A stretch of DNA of 23,446 nt from a virus (IMGVR_UViG_3300031539_000323:1-23446); one strand, 5' to 3'. Counted from the first letter of the stretch, positions 15,571 through 22,547 are shown. Program-made: numbers and translations. The notes: generated by a model not told the origin, from the letters alone.

Positions 15571-15662
15571 CATTTATCAAAAAAATGCGCCTTTACCACT
15601 TGGCTATATCCCCAATTATCTTTATTATTGGTGGGGATAGAAGGATTCGAACCTCCGAATTA
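15571..15662 (-). tRNA. Circularly permuted tRNA-Gln(UUG): 3' half precedes 5' half
   Basis: The transcribed order is the 3' half (15662-15629), a 15-base A/T spacer (15628-15614), then the 5' half (15613-15571). The 3' half has the end of the variable loop, the T arm GGAGG-TTCGAAT-CCTTC, acceptor strand TATCCCC, A73 and encoded CCA. The 5' half has GGGGATA, TA, D arm GCC-AAGTGGTAAA-GGC, and a full anticodon arm CATTT-TTTTGAT-AAATG with anticodon TTG. The halves pair perfectly in the acceptor (7 of 7), and both look Gln-like. The 5' half is exactly 43 bases, so the break lies in the variable loop. No matching 5' half lies upstream and no 3' half downstream. A functional tRNA would need ends joined at the variable loop and the spacer removed, for example by RNase P and 3' processing. 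Confidence 0.75.
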
Positions 15663-15679
15663 CTGTAAACACTTTCAGT
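15661..15679 (-). repeat. 19-bp repeat at the 3'-half boundary, copy 2
   Basis: ACTGAAAGTGTTTACAGTA on the minus strand ends exactly where the tRNA-Gln 3' half begins. It matches 15882-15900 at 17 of 19 positions, and similarity continues weakly into the tRNA. Confidence 0.75.
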
Positions 15680-15876
15680 TTTCCCTTATACATTAAACCT
15701 TTCTAAAGTATGTGGAACAGCGAGGCACTACTGAGAAATAATTTATCGCTTTTGCAGCCTTCAGTCCGTTTTAGAATTCAGAACCGTGTCTCCATTACTT
15801 GGTTCTTAGGTTATATTTTAAAGAACTTTAGAAGAAATTTGTTAGTTTTGTTTTTGTAAGTGTCTGATTTACCGTC
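15680..15876 (-). ncRNA. Structured 5' flank of the permuted tRNA-Gln
   Basis: About 200 non-coding bases between the two 19-bp repeats. On the minus strand AGAACC/GGTTCT forms a stem around 15781-15806. Further on, ACTGA, GGC and AGCGA pair in order with TCAGT, GCC and TCGCT (15763-15719), a nested or pseudoknotted arrangement. GGAGACACGG (15793-15784) loosely recalls the R element of group I introns, but I cannot find a convincing S partner. The segment 15799-15811 pairs with the opposite flank. It is probably a folded RNA; the class is unresolved. Confidence 0.4.
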
Positions 15877-15881
15877 AAATT

Positions 15882-15900
15882 TACTGTAAAAACTATCAGT
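15882..15900 (-). repeat. 19-bp repeat near the tRNA-Met end, copy 1
   Basis: ACTGATAGTTTTTACAGTA on the minus strand starts 12 bases after the 3' end of the CAU-anticodon tRNA. It may be the remnant of an earlier copy of the boundary sequence next to the tRNA-Gln 3' half. Confidence 0.7.
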
Positions 15901-15911
15901 TCTTCTCTTTG

Positions 15912-15984
15912 TAGCGGGGGTAGGACTCGAACCTACGACCTTAACGTTATGAGCGTCACGAGCTACCAACTGCTCTACCCCGCA
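15912..15984 (-). tRNA. tRNA with CAU anticodon (Met, or Ile after lysidine modification)
   Basis: Complete cloverleaf: acceptor TGCGGGG/CCCCGCT (six pairs plus a U-U at 1:72), TA, D arm GAGC-AGTTGGTA-GCTC, G, anticodon arm TGACG-CTCATAA-CGTTA, variable AGGTC, T arm GTAGG-TTCGAGT-CCTAC, A73. No CCA is encoded. The anticodon stem lacks the three G-C pairs of initiator tRNA, so elongator Met or Ile2 fits better. The 1:72 mismatch is unusual for an elongator. Confidence 0.9.
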
Positions 15985-16021
15985 ATATATTTTTAAAAGG
16001 ACAATTCGTTTGTTATATTTG

Positions 16022-16095
16022 TTTGTAATATAGGATTTGAACCTATGACATTCTGCTTACGAAGCGGATGCTCTAACCAACTGAGCTATTTACTG
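16022..16095 (-). tRNA. tRNA-Thr(CGU)-like gene with a degenerate acceptor stem
   Basis: D arm GCTC-AGTTGGTTA-GAGC, anticodon arm TCCGC-TTCGTAA-GCAGA (one C-A mismatch) with anticodon CGT, variable ATGTC, and T arm ATAGG-TTCAAAT-CCTAT are all clear. The acceptor strands CAGTAAA and ATTACAA pair only at 3:70 to 6:67, with mismatches at 1:72, 2:71 and 7:66. No CCA is encoded. It may be a decaying tRNA, a tRNA-like RNA, or one that is edited. It is the first gene of the RNA cluster, 65 bases after the promoter. Confidence 0.75.
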
Positions 16096-16159
16096 AAATA
16101 ACAACCAGTTTCCTTTTATATTTTAAATCATTTTAAAGAACATTGTCTAAAAGACTCTG

Positions 16160-16190
16160 CAAACATAATTCTATTTTTTTTCTTATGCAA
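16160..16190 (-). promoter_or_regulatory. Bacteroidetes-type promoter for the tRNA cluster
   Basis: On the minus strand TTG (16190-16188), exactly 20 bases, then TATGTTTG (16167-16160), a full match to the -33/-7 pattern TTTG/TTG and TAnnTTTG of Bacteroidetes primary sigma factors. It faces the tRNAs and lies after the helicase stop codon, so the cluster has its own host-type promoter. Confidence 0.8.
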
Positions 16191-16238
16191 GCATTTTATG
16201 AAAAAAATTAAAAAAATTTTTGAATAGTCCTGTGCAAA

Positions 16239-16246
16239 ATAAATAC
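16239..16246 (-). promoter_or_regulatory. Octamer site 5, between helicase and tRNA promoter
   Basis: GTATTTAT on the coding strand, 40 bases after the helicase stop codon and 49 bases before the -33 box of the tRNA promoter. No -7 box follows at the right distance, so if it works it does so by another mechanism. Confidence 0.3.
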
Positions 16247-16285
16247 GAAACAGTTTTGAAAAAGTTACAAATTTTTATAAAAAAT

Positions 16286-18208
16286 TTAATTTTTAGGTAC
16301 AACTTGTTGATAATTACGTTTTTTCACAAGCATATTATATGCAGGATTTTCGTTTTTATCCACTTCATCTGGGTTGGTTGACAAAATTTCTTCCATACTT
16401 ATTTTTTCATTTTTTTCTTCATCTTTAGGTTTTTCACCTAATTTATGACTATGTATTCTCTCATATATCTCCATATCCTCATTTCGTGTTCCACCATAAA
16501 TTCCAACTCCGGGTGATTTAAATTGAGTTAAATTCAGAGGTTTTTCATCCTCTTGAATTACTGTTGGTTCATTTACAGCATCATCTTTAATTTGTTGTTC
16601 ATGTGCTTCAGCTTCGGGATAAAATTCTGTATTGGGTTTAATATCAAAATTATTTTCAGGAGCAGCATTTTCTCTTATCATAGCATTTAACTCACTACCT
16701 TTTAATTTATCTATAAGTTCTTTCTCTTTGTCTAATTGTTGACTAATGTTAGCATGCATTTCAATTGTTTTTTCATTTACTTTCTCCATCTTTTTTTCAA
16801 GACTACTAGCATCATCATAATGTTTGAGATTTTTATAGGTTTTAGTATGACGATATCTTGGGTCATCGATAATAATTTCTAAAGTATCATTATTAAAAAC
16901 ACAATCTTCAAATGCCTGACCATCTTTAGCGAACCTTGCTTTAATTATTCTTATATTAGCAAAATTTGCTTCTTGTTGTGCTTGAGTTTTAGCAATAGAC
17001 ATAAAGAAATGTGCTTTTTGAATTCTTTTAATACTCCCACCACTTTGATGTGCTTCTACGAATTCTGAACCAAAACCTGAACGATTACTTTGAATTGCAC
17101 TCCATGCTGGAATTTCGAAATCAGATGCTAATGCTTCAAAACCTTTTACAATAGTTAATTCAGCTTCATTTCTATCTGGTGATTTTTTATGTGATTCAAG
17201 ACAATCAAGATAATCTAGTACAAGGATATTAAATTTAAATCCCCATTTCTTTTCGTAACTAATCATCCAATTACGAACATCTCTCATTGTCGTATCTTCT
17301 TGACTAAATCTCTTTATTATTAATCTACCTTTCCCTTCTAATGATTTTACTTTATCATGTACTATTTTCTTTATTCTAATATTCTCATCATCATCATCAA
17401 TTTTACTTAATGCTGATTTAGACCAAATAGTATAGTGTTTACGTTTAATTTGGTCTTTAGTATCTTCGAAAATAATTTGTGCTACATTTTTTTCTTGTTC
17501 ATATGCACTATTAGCAATAACTGTAAGTGCTGTTGATTTACCAACACCAGAAGGTGTAAGAATTATCCCTATTTCACCTTTACCTAAACCACCACCAGTT
17601 AATTCATCAATAACTTCAATACCTGTTGGTATAGTTTCTCTGAATTCTTTTCTCAATGCTTTATCAATACCTTCAGTAATTGATTCAGAATCATCATCTA
17701 TTTCACCAATATGACTTATTTTTTGAAACTTTTCTTCAATAGCAGCAATTGTATGCTTATCTCTTATCCCACCGTTCTTCACTTTTTCCATAACGGTTTC
17801 AGCTAATTTACGATATTCCTGTTGTTTAATAAAAACATTGGTTGCTTTCTGAACAACATCACCATCATAAAGCATTTGCTTATTAATGATTCTTTCATTC
17901 CAGAGTTGAATTAGTTTAATAATTCCAAATAATGATTCTTCTTCAATTGGATTATTTGGAGTTTTAAATTTATTTATTGCTTGGTGAATACTTTGATTTT
18001 GAAGATTAGGAACTTTATCATATTCCCTATAATATTCAATCATAATTACAAATAACCGCTTTAAATTCGGGTTATCAAAATATTCTATTTCAAGTTCAGG
18101 TAATTTTTTCTCGGCAAATTCTGGCTCAACTAACAATTGCCACATAAGGCGTTGTTGAAATTCTGGTCCTAGATATGCTGTGAGTGTGTTTTCAATTTTT
18201 TCTGTCAT
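16286..18208 (-). CDS. DnaB-family replicative helicase, T4 gp41-like
   Basis: A 640-residue protein expected to form the hexameric ring that unwinds DNA at the phage fork. Residues 1-175 are the helical N-terminal domain. The RecA-type motor has Walker A TPSGVGKST (218-226), an acidic FEDT (247-250, likely catalytic Glu), Walker B NILVLDYLDC (327-336), the sensor QSNRSG (373-378) and a basic IKARFAKDG near 422-430 as arginine-finger region. After residue 455 a charged, coiled tail of about 185 residues follows that the 475-residue T4 enzyme lacks (SLEKKMEKVNEKTIEMHANI, later Glu/Pro-rich). The tail may bind primase or another replication partner (inference). It lies 32 bases after the 207-residue gene, in the replication operon. 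Confidence 0.9.
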   Translation of the reverse strand: MTEKIENTLTAYLGPEFQQRLMWQLLVEPEFAEKKLPELEIEYFDNPNLKRLFVIMIEYYREYDKVPNLQNQSIHQAINKFKTPNNPIEEESLFGIIKLIQLWNERIINKQMLYDGDVVQKATNVFIKQQEYRKLAETVMEKVKNGGIRDKHTIAAIEEKFQKISHIGEIDDDSESITEGIDKALRKEFRETIPTGIEVIDELTGGGLGKGEIGIILTPSGVGKSTALTVIANSAYEQEKNVAQIIFEDTKDQIKRKHYTIWSKSALSKIDDDDENIRIKKIVHDKVKSLEGKGRLIIKRFSQEDTTMRDVRNWMISYEKKWGFKFNILVLDYLDCLESHKKSPDRNEAELTIVKGFEALASDFEIPAWSAIQSNRSGFGSEFVEAHQSGGSIKRIQKAHFFMSIAKTQAQQEANFANIRIIKARFAKDGQAFEDCVFNNDTLEIIIDDPRYRHTKTYKNLKHYDDASSLEKKMEKVNEKTIEMHANISQQLDKEKELIDKLKGSELNAMIRENAAPENNFDIKPNTEFYPEAEAHEQQIKDDAVNEPTVIQEDEKPLNLTQFKSPGVGIYGGTRNEDMEIYERIHSHKLGEKPKDEEKNEKISMEEILSTNPDEVDKNENPAYNMLVKKRNYQQVVPKN

Positions 18209-18240
18209 TGTATAAAAATATGGGTATGAACTAAGACTTA

Positions 18241-18864
18241 TTATTTAAGTCCTCTTAATAAAAATTGTCTTTTACCTATGGAAAGTTCTCTTATTTGAGT
18301 AATTGAAAGTCCTTTCATATTAATCAAATCATAATCATCCCACATATTTTTAATGTCATTCCGTTTAATTTTGTTTCTAATAATTTCCATAATATCAGAT
18401 ACTGTGTACATAACATCAAGAGAATGTCTAGCAACAGGATTAAACCCATCGACATAGAATTGTCTTTCTACGATAGGATTATTATTAATATATAATCCAA
18501 TTTTACATTCAACACCCCTAATTGTTTTATCTTTAAATTTTCGAACAACAGGAATAGGAGAGTAACGCATAATATTTCTAAATTCTTCTGGATATTTAGA
18601 AATCATCATCTGGTGATATTTAAGTAAATTGTATGATTTTTCTTCAAAATCCGAATCTAAACCAACATCAAATATAACTTCATAACTTCTTCTCGATAAA
18701 ACTTTTTGTAATTTTGTAATTGCACAAGGAAGAATATCTCTTATATCAATTGAATATCTTGTAAAAGGATTAAATTTATTAGCATCGAACATTACTTCAC
18801 ATAACAAAACATCGCCTTGAGTGAGTGAGAATTTAAATAAATTACTAAATTCATTTTCGTTCAT
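18241..18864 (-). CDS. Unrecognised replication-operon protein with internal duplication
   Basis: A 207-residue soluble protein between the exonuclease and helicase genes, with its own promoter. I do not recognise the family. The sequence contains two related halves: GDVLLCEVMFDANKFNPFTRYSIDI, split near residue 26, and CKIGLYINNNPIVERQFYVDGFNPVARHSLDV near residue 126. Both share FNP-[FV]-[TA]-R-[YH]-S-[IL]-D-[IV] followed by a helix (ILPCAITKLQKVL and VSDIMEIIRNKIK). The C-terminus is helical and basic (ITQIRELSIGKRQFLLRGLK). The place next to gp41-like helicase is where T4-related phages may keep a helicase loader or late-transcription factor, and the size resembles gp59 (217 residues), but no sequence match supports either. 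Confidence 0.75.
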   Translation of the reverse strand: MNENEFSNLFKFSLTQGDVLLCEVMFDANKFNPFTRYSIDIRDILPCAITKLQKVLSRRSYEVIFDVGLDSDFEEKSYNLLKYHQMMISKYPEEFRNIMRYSPIPVVRKFKDKTIRGVECKIGLYINNNPIVERQFYVDGFNPVARHSLDVMYTVSDIMEIIRNKIKRNDIKNMWDDYDLINMKGLSITQIRELSIGKRQFLLRGLK

Positions 18865-18895
18865 TATTGTTATTTTTGATTATTACTGTCTATCA

Positions 18896-18926
18896 CAAAT
18901 ATAGAGAGAATATTTTGAAATTAAAA
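18896..18926 (-). promoter_or_regulatory. Probable Bacteroidetes-type promoter before the 207-residue gene
   Basis: A perfect -7 box TATATTTG (18903-18896) on the minus strand has TTT twenty bases upstream (18926-18924) in place of TTG. It lies in the 67-base gap after the exonuclease gene and 32 bases before the ATG at 18864, so it could boost the 207-residue protein and helicase. Confidence 0.55.
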
Positions 18927-18931
18927 GGAAA

Positions 18932-19990
18932 TTATAATCTTCCTTTATTATTTTTATTATATTCTGTAAGTAATTCTTTCTCATTCATAATTACCGTATA
19001 AAATGGTTCAACATATTGTACGAAATTACTACCATAAACAGTTAAAAATTGGTCTTCATTCATCATCTTAACTAGATTAGCACTTCCCCTATCTTCAGGA
19101 GATAAGGGTAGTTCAAGTTGTTTAAGTTCTCCAACCGCCTCATCAGTAAGCATTGGTTCTCTAAGATTTACTAATTGAAAATTAGTTTTTAATCTTTCAA
19201 TACCTTCAGGACTTATTAGATTTCCCAAGGCTTTTAATGGTTTCTTTTTATTTAAAACTCTTTCTTGATTGATTTCATCAGCACGTCCACATATTTCCCT
19301 TACTGTTAATTTTTTAAATTTTAATTCTGGAAAATGTTCTAACAATGTTTTCTCACCAACACCACCAACACCATCGATATTATCAGCACTATCACCACAA
19401 ATAATTTTCATAATCAATGCATTACTATAATGATGTTTGAAATGCATCATATAATTTGATTTTGTAATTGGTTGGTCAATATTAGGGAAAATTATTGTGA
19501 GATTTAAGTCAAGTAATTGTGCAAAATCCCTATCATTTGAGTAAATAAAAATTTCTTCTTTATTATTATATTGTAAACAATATGCAGCGATAAGGTCATC
19601 AGCTTCCACATCATCAACCTCGATTTGTCTTAAAAATAATTCTTCACCATATGCCTTTATTCTTTGTCGCTGTTTAAGAAGTGATTCTTTCTTTTTATTT
19701 TCATTTCTGATTTCAGCAGCAGTCATTTCAATTCTCTTGCTCCATTCTTTGGTTTTACGATTTGCTTTATATGCCATATCTATTCTATGACGAAAAATAC
19801 CACCACCTTCACCATCCCAAACCAACACAACTTTATTAATCATGTGTTCTTTAATCATTTTGCGAACAGTTGTTAAAAAAGAATATAAACCACCAATATG
19901 TCCGAAATTGGTGGTTTCTATATCTTTTGCCCCATGATATGAACGTTTTAAAAGATATGAACTATCAACTAAAAGTGTTCTAATTTTCAT
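18932..19990 (-). CDS. 5'-3' exonuclease, FEN / T4 RNase H type
   Basis: A 352-residue nuclease that would remove RNA primers and 5' flaps during lagging-strand synthesis. The metal site residues of the family are in place: LLVDSSYLLKRSYHG (D9), VLVWDGEGG (D59), DMAYKANRK (D71), VDDVEADDLIA (E129, D131, D132), YSNDRDFAQLL (D153, D155) and CGDSADNIDGVGGVGEKTL (D200, D203), the last also being the DNA-binding helix-hairpin-helix. T4 RNase H has 305 residues; the extra length is mostly between residues 80 and 120 and at the C-terminus. The last 90 residues (from about 265) may contact SSB or the clamp (inference). The ATG follows the recombinase stop codon with no gap, so the two genes are translationally coupled. 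Confidence 0.9.
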   Translation of the reverse strand: MKIRTLLVDSSYLLKRSYHGAKDIETTNFGHIGGLYSFLTTVRKMIKEHMINKVVLVWDGEGGGIFRHRIDMAYKANRKTKEWSKRIEMTAAEIRNENKKKESLLKQRQRIKAYGEELFLRQIEVDDVEADDLIAAYCLQYNNKEEIFIYSNDRDFAQLLDLNLTIIFPNIDQPITKSNYMMHFKHHYSNALIMKIICGDSADNIDGVGGVGEKTLLEHFPELKFKKLTVREICGRADEINQERVLNKKKPLKALGNLISPEGIERLKTNFQLVNLREPMLTDEAVGELKQLELPLSPEDRGSANLVKMMNEDQFLTVYGSNFVQYVEPFYTVIMNEKELLTEYNKNNKGRL

Positions 19991-21133
19991 TTATTCAGCT
20001 TCTTCAACATTATCACTACTTCTTTCAATAATACTTTCTTCGAATGAAACATTTCCATCAGCATCCATTGGTTGAGATTTGAATTCAATATCATCAGCAG
20101 TTAAAGTATCATCATCAAATTTATTACGAAAATAAAGAATATGTTCTTTTTTATAAGCATTTTCATGGTCTTTATCACCATAAATAAACCCATGTGGTGT
20201 TGAAATTATTTTTCCTTCCAGAGAAATCCCACCCCATTCACCATCAATATGATTCTTAGCGATATTAACCTTATTTTCAAAACCATAATTCAAATCACGA
20301 CCTTTACTGGTCGCACTTACTCTACGTGTTCCATGTGTAAGAACACCACCAAAATGATAAACCAATCTTGAACAATAATGAACTGCTTCACCACCTTTAT
20401 GTTTAACAACTTTATTCATACCATCATACCAAATTTTCTGGACAGCAGCAACTGTTGTTGTAAATTCACAATCCACTTTACGAGTATTTGGTATTGCGTT
20501 ATTTAGTAACGACATAAATGATTTTTCATAAGCACCAGCATTCCACTGATTATTATCATTTGTATCTTTTTCCAACGCATTAATTGTTTTAATACAATTT
20601 AATGTCCCAATTGAATCAATTCCAATAAATACATCACGTGGTAATTGACCACTTTTCTGCATATCAAGAAAATCATAAATAGCTTTCCCCATATCTTCAA
20701 TAGCAGCTTCTTTTCTATTTTTATCTTCAAGAATACCATATTTTTCAAGAAGATATTTATTATTTATAAGAAGATATTCACCATCCCAATCAAAACCCAT
20801 TAATGTTAATCGTTTATTCCCTTCATCAATATTGTTTTCAGTATCAATAATTATTGGGAAATCACCCATTTTTTGTGCATTAACAATTGAACGCATAAGT
20901 GCTGTTGATTTACCAGTATTAGTAAAACCACGAAAAAGTGTAACATATCCTCTTGGAATCCCGGGCATTCCAGTTGCTTCCCTTAAACCATCATCAATCG
21001 GAATCCATTTAAGTGGTTTTGATGGAATTTCTACTGCACCAATTTTCTTTTTGAAATTATCTAATGAGAAATTTTTTTTAGGTGTTGGTTTTCTTACCGC
21101 ATTTGCGGGTACTTCTGTATTTTTCTTAGCCAT
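19991..21133 (-). CDS. UvsX/RecA-like strand-exchange recombinase
   Basis: 380 residues from the ATG at 21133 (MAKKNTEVPANA). An in-frame ATG 13 codons upstream, at 21172, lies in the loop of a 12-bp hairpin and its codons encode the hairpin arm, so I reject it. Numbering from 21133, the ATPase core has Walker A GFTNTGKST (69-77), IIDTENNID with the RecA-type catalytic Glu (E99), Walker B VFIGIDS (168-174) and an FGG/THGTRR segment near 263-271. T4 UvsX has 391 residues, so the length fits. It would pair ssDNA coated by gp32 with homologous duplex for recombination-dependent replication and repair. The C-terminus is acidic (ERSSDNVEEAE), as expected for contact regulation. It lies between SSB and exonuclease genes, all three in one operon. 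Confidence 0.88.
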   Translation of the reverse strand: MAKKNTEVPANAVRKPTPKKNFSLDNFKKKIGAVEIPSKPLKWIPIDDGLREATGMPGIPRGYVTLFRGFTNTGKSTALMRSIVNAQKMGDFPIIIDTENNIDEGNKRLTLMGFDWDGEYLLINNKYLLEKYGILEDKNRKEAAIEDMGKAIYDFLDMQKSGQLPRDVFIGIDSIGTLNCIKTINALEKDTNDNNQWNAGAYEKSFMSLLNNAIPNTRKVDCEFTTTVAAVQKIWYDGMNKVVKHKGGEAVHYCSRLVYHFGGVLTHGTRRVSATSKGRDLNYGFENKVNIAKNHIDGEWGGISLEGKIISTPHGFIYGDKDHENAYKKEHILYFRNKFDDDTLTADDIEFKSQPMDADGNVSFEESIIERSSDNVEEAE

Positions 21134-21157
21134 AAATGTGTGTTTATTGGTTAGCTT

Positions 21158-21186
21158 AATAAGGGGAGACATAATCTCCCCTTATT
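21158..21186 (-). terminator. Strong hairpin between SSB and recombinase genes
   Basis: A perfect 12-bp inverted repeat (21158-21169 with 21175-21186) with core AGGGGAGA/TCTCCCCT and a 5-base loop lies 20 bases after the SSB stop. No U-run follows, so it is more likely an attenuator, or an RNA 3'-end protector that keeps SSB mRNA more abundant than recombinase mRNA, than a full terminator (inference). Confidence 0.6.
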
Positions 21187-21205
21187 TTAAACTTAATTAT
21201 TACCT

Positions 21206-22498
21206 TTAGAATGGCAAATCATCATAATCATCATAATCATCAGGTTCATCTGATGAATCATCGACACTACCAACTGTTTCAGCTACAGGAGCACTAACAG
21301 TTTCTGCTACTGGTTCAATTGTTGTTGCAACTGGTTCAGTAGCTGTTACATTAGTATTTGCTTCAGCAGCAACTTCTTTACCAACATCACTTGCATCATC
21401 ATTAAATTCACCTACTTTATCAGGTGTAATATTACTGATAGTAACACGTGGAAGTTCTTCGTTAACAACATCACTTGCTTGTTCGAAATTATCATCCTCA
21501 CTATCAAGATTCATTGTACGAGTATTGGCTTTTTCTTCCAAATCTGGACGACCCGGGAATACCCAATGTTTATTCGTTTGGTCAGTATCTTCCCAATAAG
21601 GATTAACACCATCCGCAACAGACACTAAGAATTCATAAGGTGACATGTTTGGTGCTTGTTTTGGCTTAAATACGTCTCTCCAAATTATGTCATCATCAAG
21701 CCACGCTTGTCTAACTTGAGGGTCTTGATGAAGAAGTGATTTACCTTTAGCGGTAATTGCTGAAATAGCTTTGTAAACATGACCATTAAATTCACTATCA
21801 GTCATAATAATATTAAGGTCAGTACCATTTTCAGCACTTGAAAAGTCCGATTTTTGATTATCAACATAATCCTGTAGAATAGGAAGTAATTTATCAAGAG
21901 TTCCTTGATTCTTATAATTATGTTTAAATCTCCAAAATTTAACACCATCTTTTTCTTGTCCTTTGTCAATACCTCTTACAATATAGAATTTCTTAGCTTC
22001 CCATTTAATTGCTTCTTTGTAAATCAAATCGTTTTTCGCTTTAACTTTCAATTGGAATTCATTCATATTTTCCTTCTTAACCCCTTTAATTGATGGGTCT
22101 TGAGTCTTAATTAATTCCTTATATTTCGCACATAAAGGACAGGGTGCTGGAATCATTATTGGAGCACCATTAGTATCCAACATTTTTTCACCATTCGGGT
22201 CTAATTTAGGAACTTTTGGGTCGTTGTGAGCAGGACAATAAATTATTGTGCCATGCTTTTTCTTTCCACCTGCTGCATTACTAGTAACAGCATGGAAGAA
22301 TGCTTCTTCTATGTATTTTTTACCTGCTTTTGGTGGGAGGATTCTGAAGGTCTCTTTTGTATTTCTAGGAACAAAATACTTTTTTAAGATATCTTCTCGT
22401 GATTTTCTACCTTGTTTTTGTGATTGTTTTTTCTGGTAGTCAGAAAACATTGATTTTAATTGTGACAAGTCTTCGCCTGTCTGTGTTTGTTTTTCCAT
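21206..22498 (-). CDS. gp32-like single-stranded DNA-binding protein
   Basis: A 430-residue protein. The basic N-terminus (LKSMFSDYQKKQSQKQGRKSR) corresponds to the cooperative-binding region of gp32. FRILPP (51-56) begins the OB fold. A zinc site with the gp32-type spacing is formed by C88, H91, C120 and C123 (YCPAH and CPLCAKY). Residues 150-310 complete the OB fold with many aromatic and basic residues (FWRFKHNYKN). The last 100 residues are Ala/Val/Thr/acidic and end in DDYDDYDDLPF. This ending resembles the DDDIPF tip by which bacterial SSB recruits partners, an unusual touch for a gp32-type protein. At 430 residues it is longer than T4 gp32 (301), mainly through this tail. It has its own host-type promoter and is followed by a strong hairpin. 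Confidence 0.88.
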   Translation of the reverse strand: MEKQTQTGEDLSQLKSMFSDYQKKQSQKQGRKSREDILKKYFVPRNTKETFRILPPKAGKKYIEEAFFHAVTSNAAGGKKKHGTIIYCPAHNDPKVPKLDPNGEKMLDTNGAPIMIPAPCPLCAKYKELIKTQDPSIKGVKKENMNEFQLKVKAKNDLIYKEAIKWEAKKFYIVRGIDKGQEKDGVKFWRFKHNYKNQGTLDKLLPILQDYVDNQKSDFSSAENGTDLNIIMTDSEFNGHVYKAISAITAKGKSLLHQDPQVRQAWLDDDIIWRDVFKPKQAPNMSPYEFLVSVADGVNPYWEDTDQTNKHWVFPGRPDLEEKANTRTMNLDSEDDNFEQASDVVNEELPRVTISNITPDKVGEFNDDASDVGKEVAAEANTNVTATEPVATTIEPVAETVSAPVAETVGSVDDSSDEPDDYDDYDDLPF

Positions 22499-22547
22499 TT
22501 CAATAAATTTTTACAGTAAAGTTATTTTTCAATTATAATTTATGCTA

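Noticed and set aside
15357-15668. Plus-strand open frame across the tRNA-Gln region
   Set aside because: It runs antisense through the terminator hairpin, both tRNA halves and the structured flank, is Lys/Ile-rich, and has no promoter or neighbours on that strand.
15690-15840. tmRNA
   Set aside because: Pseudoknot-like pairings and a nearby tRNA 3' end suggested a permuted tmRNA, but there is no Ala-type tRNA domain, no convincing tag reading frame ending in hydrophobic residues, and the partner half has a normal Gln anticodon arm.
15400-15876. Definite group I intron
   Set aside because: P4-P5-like and long-range helices are possible, but P1, P7 and the guanosine-binding pair were not found, so it stays a hypothesis.
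21134-21172. ATG at 21172 as recombinase start
   Set aside because: This ATG sits in the loop of a 12-bp hairpin and its next codons encode the hairpin arm; MAKKNTE at 21133 is a better start.
20832-21209. Plus-strand frame opposite the recombinase gene
   Set aside because: It is the mirror of a gene with clear Walker motifs; all supported genes are on the minus strand.
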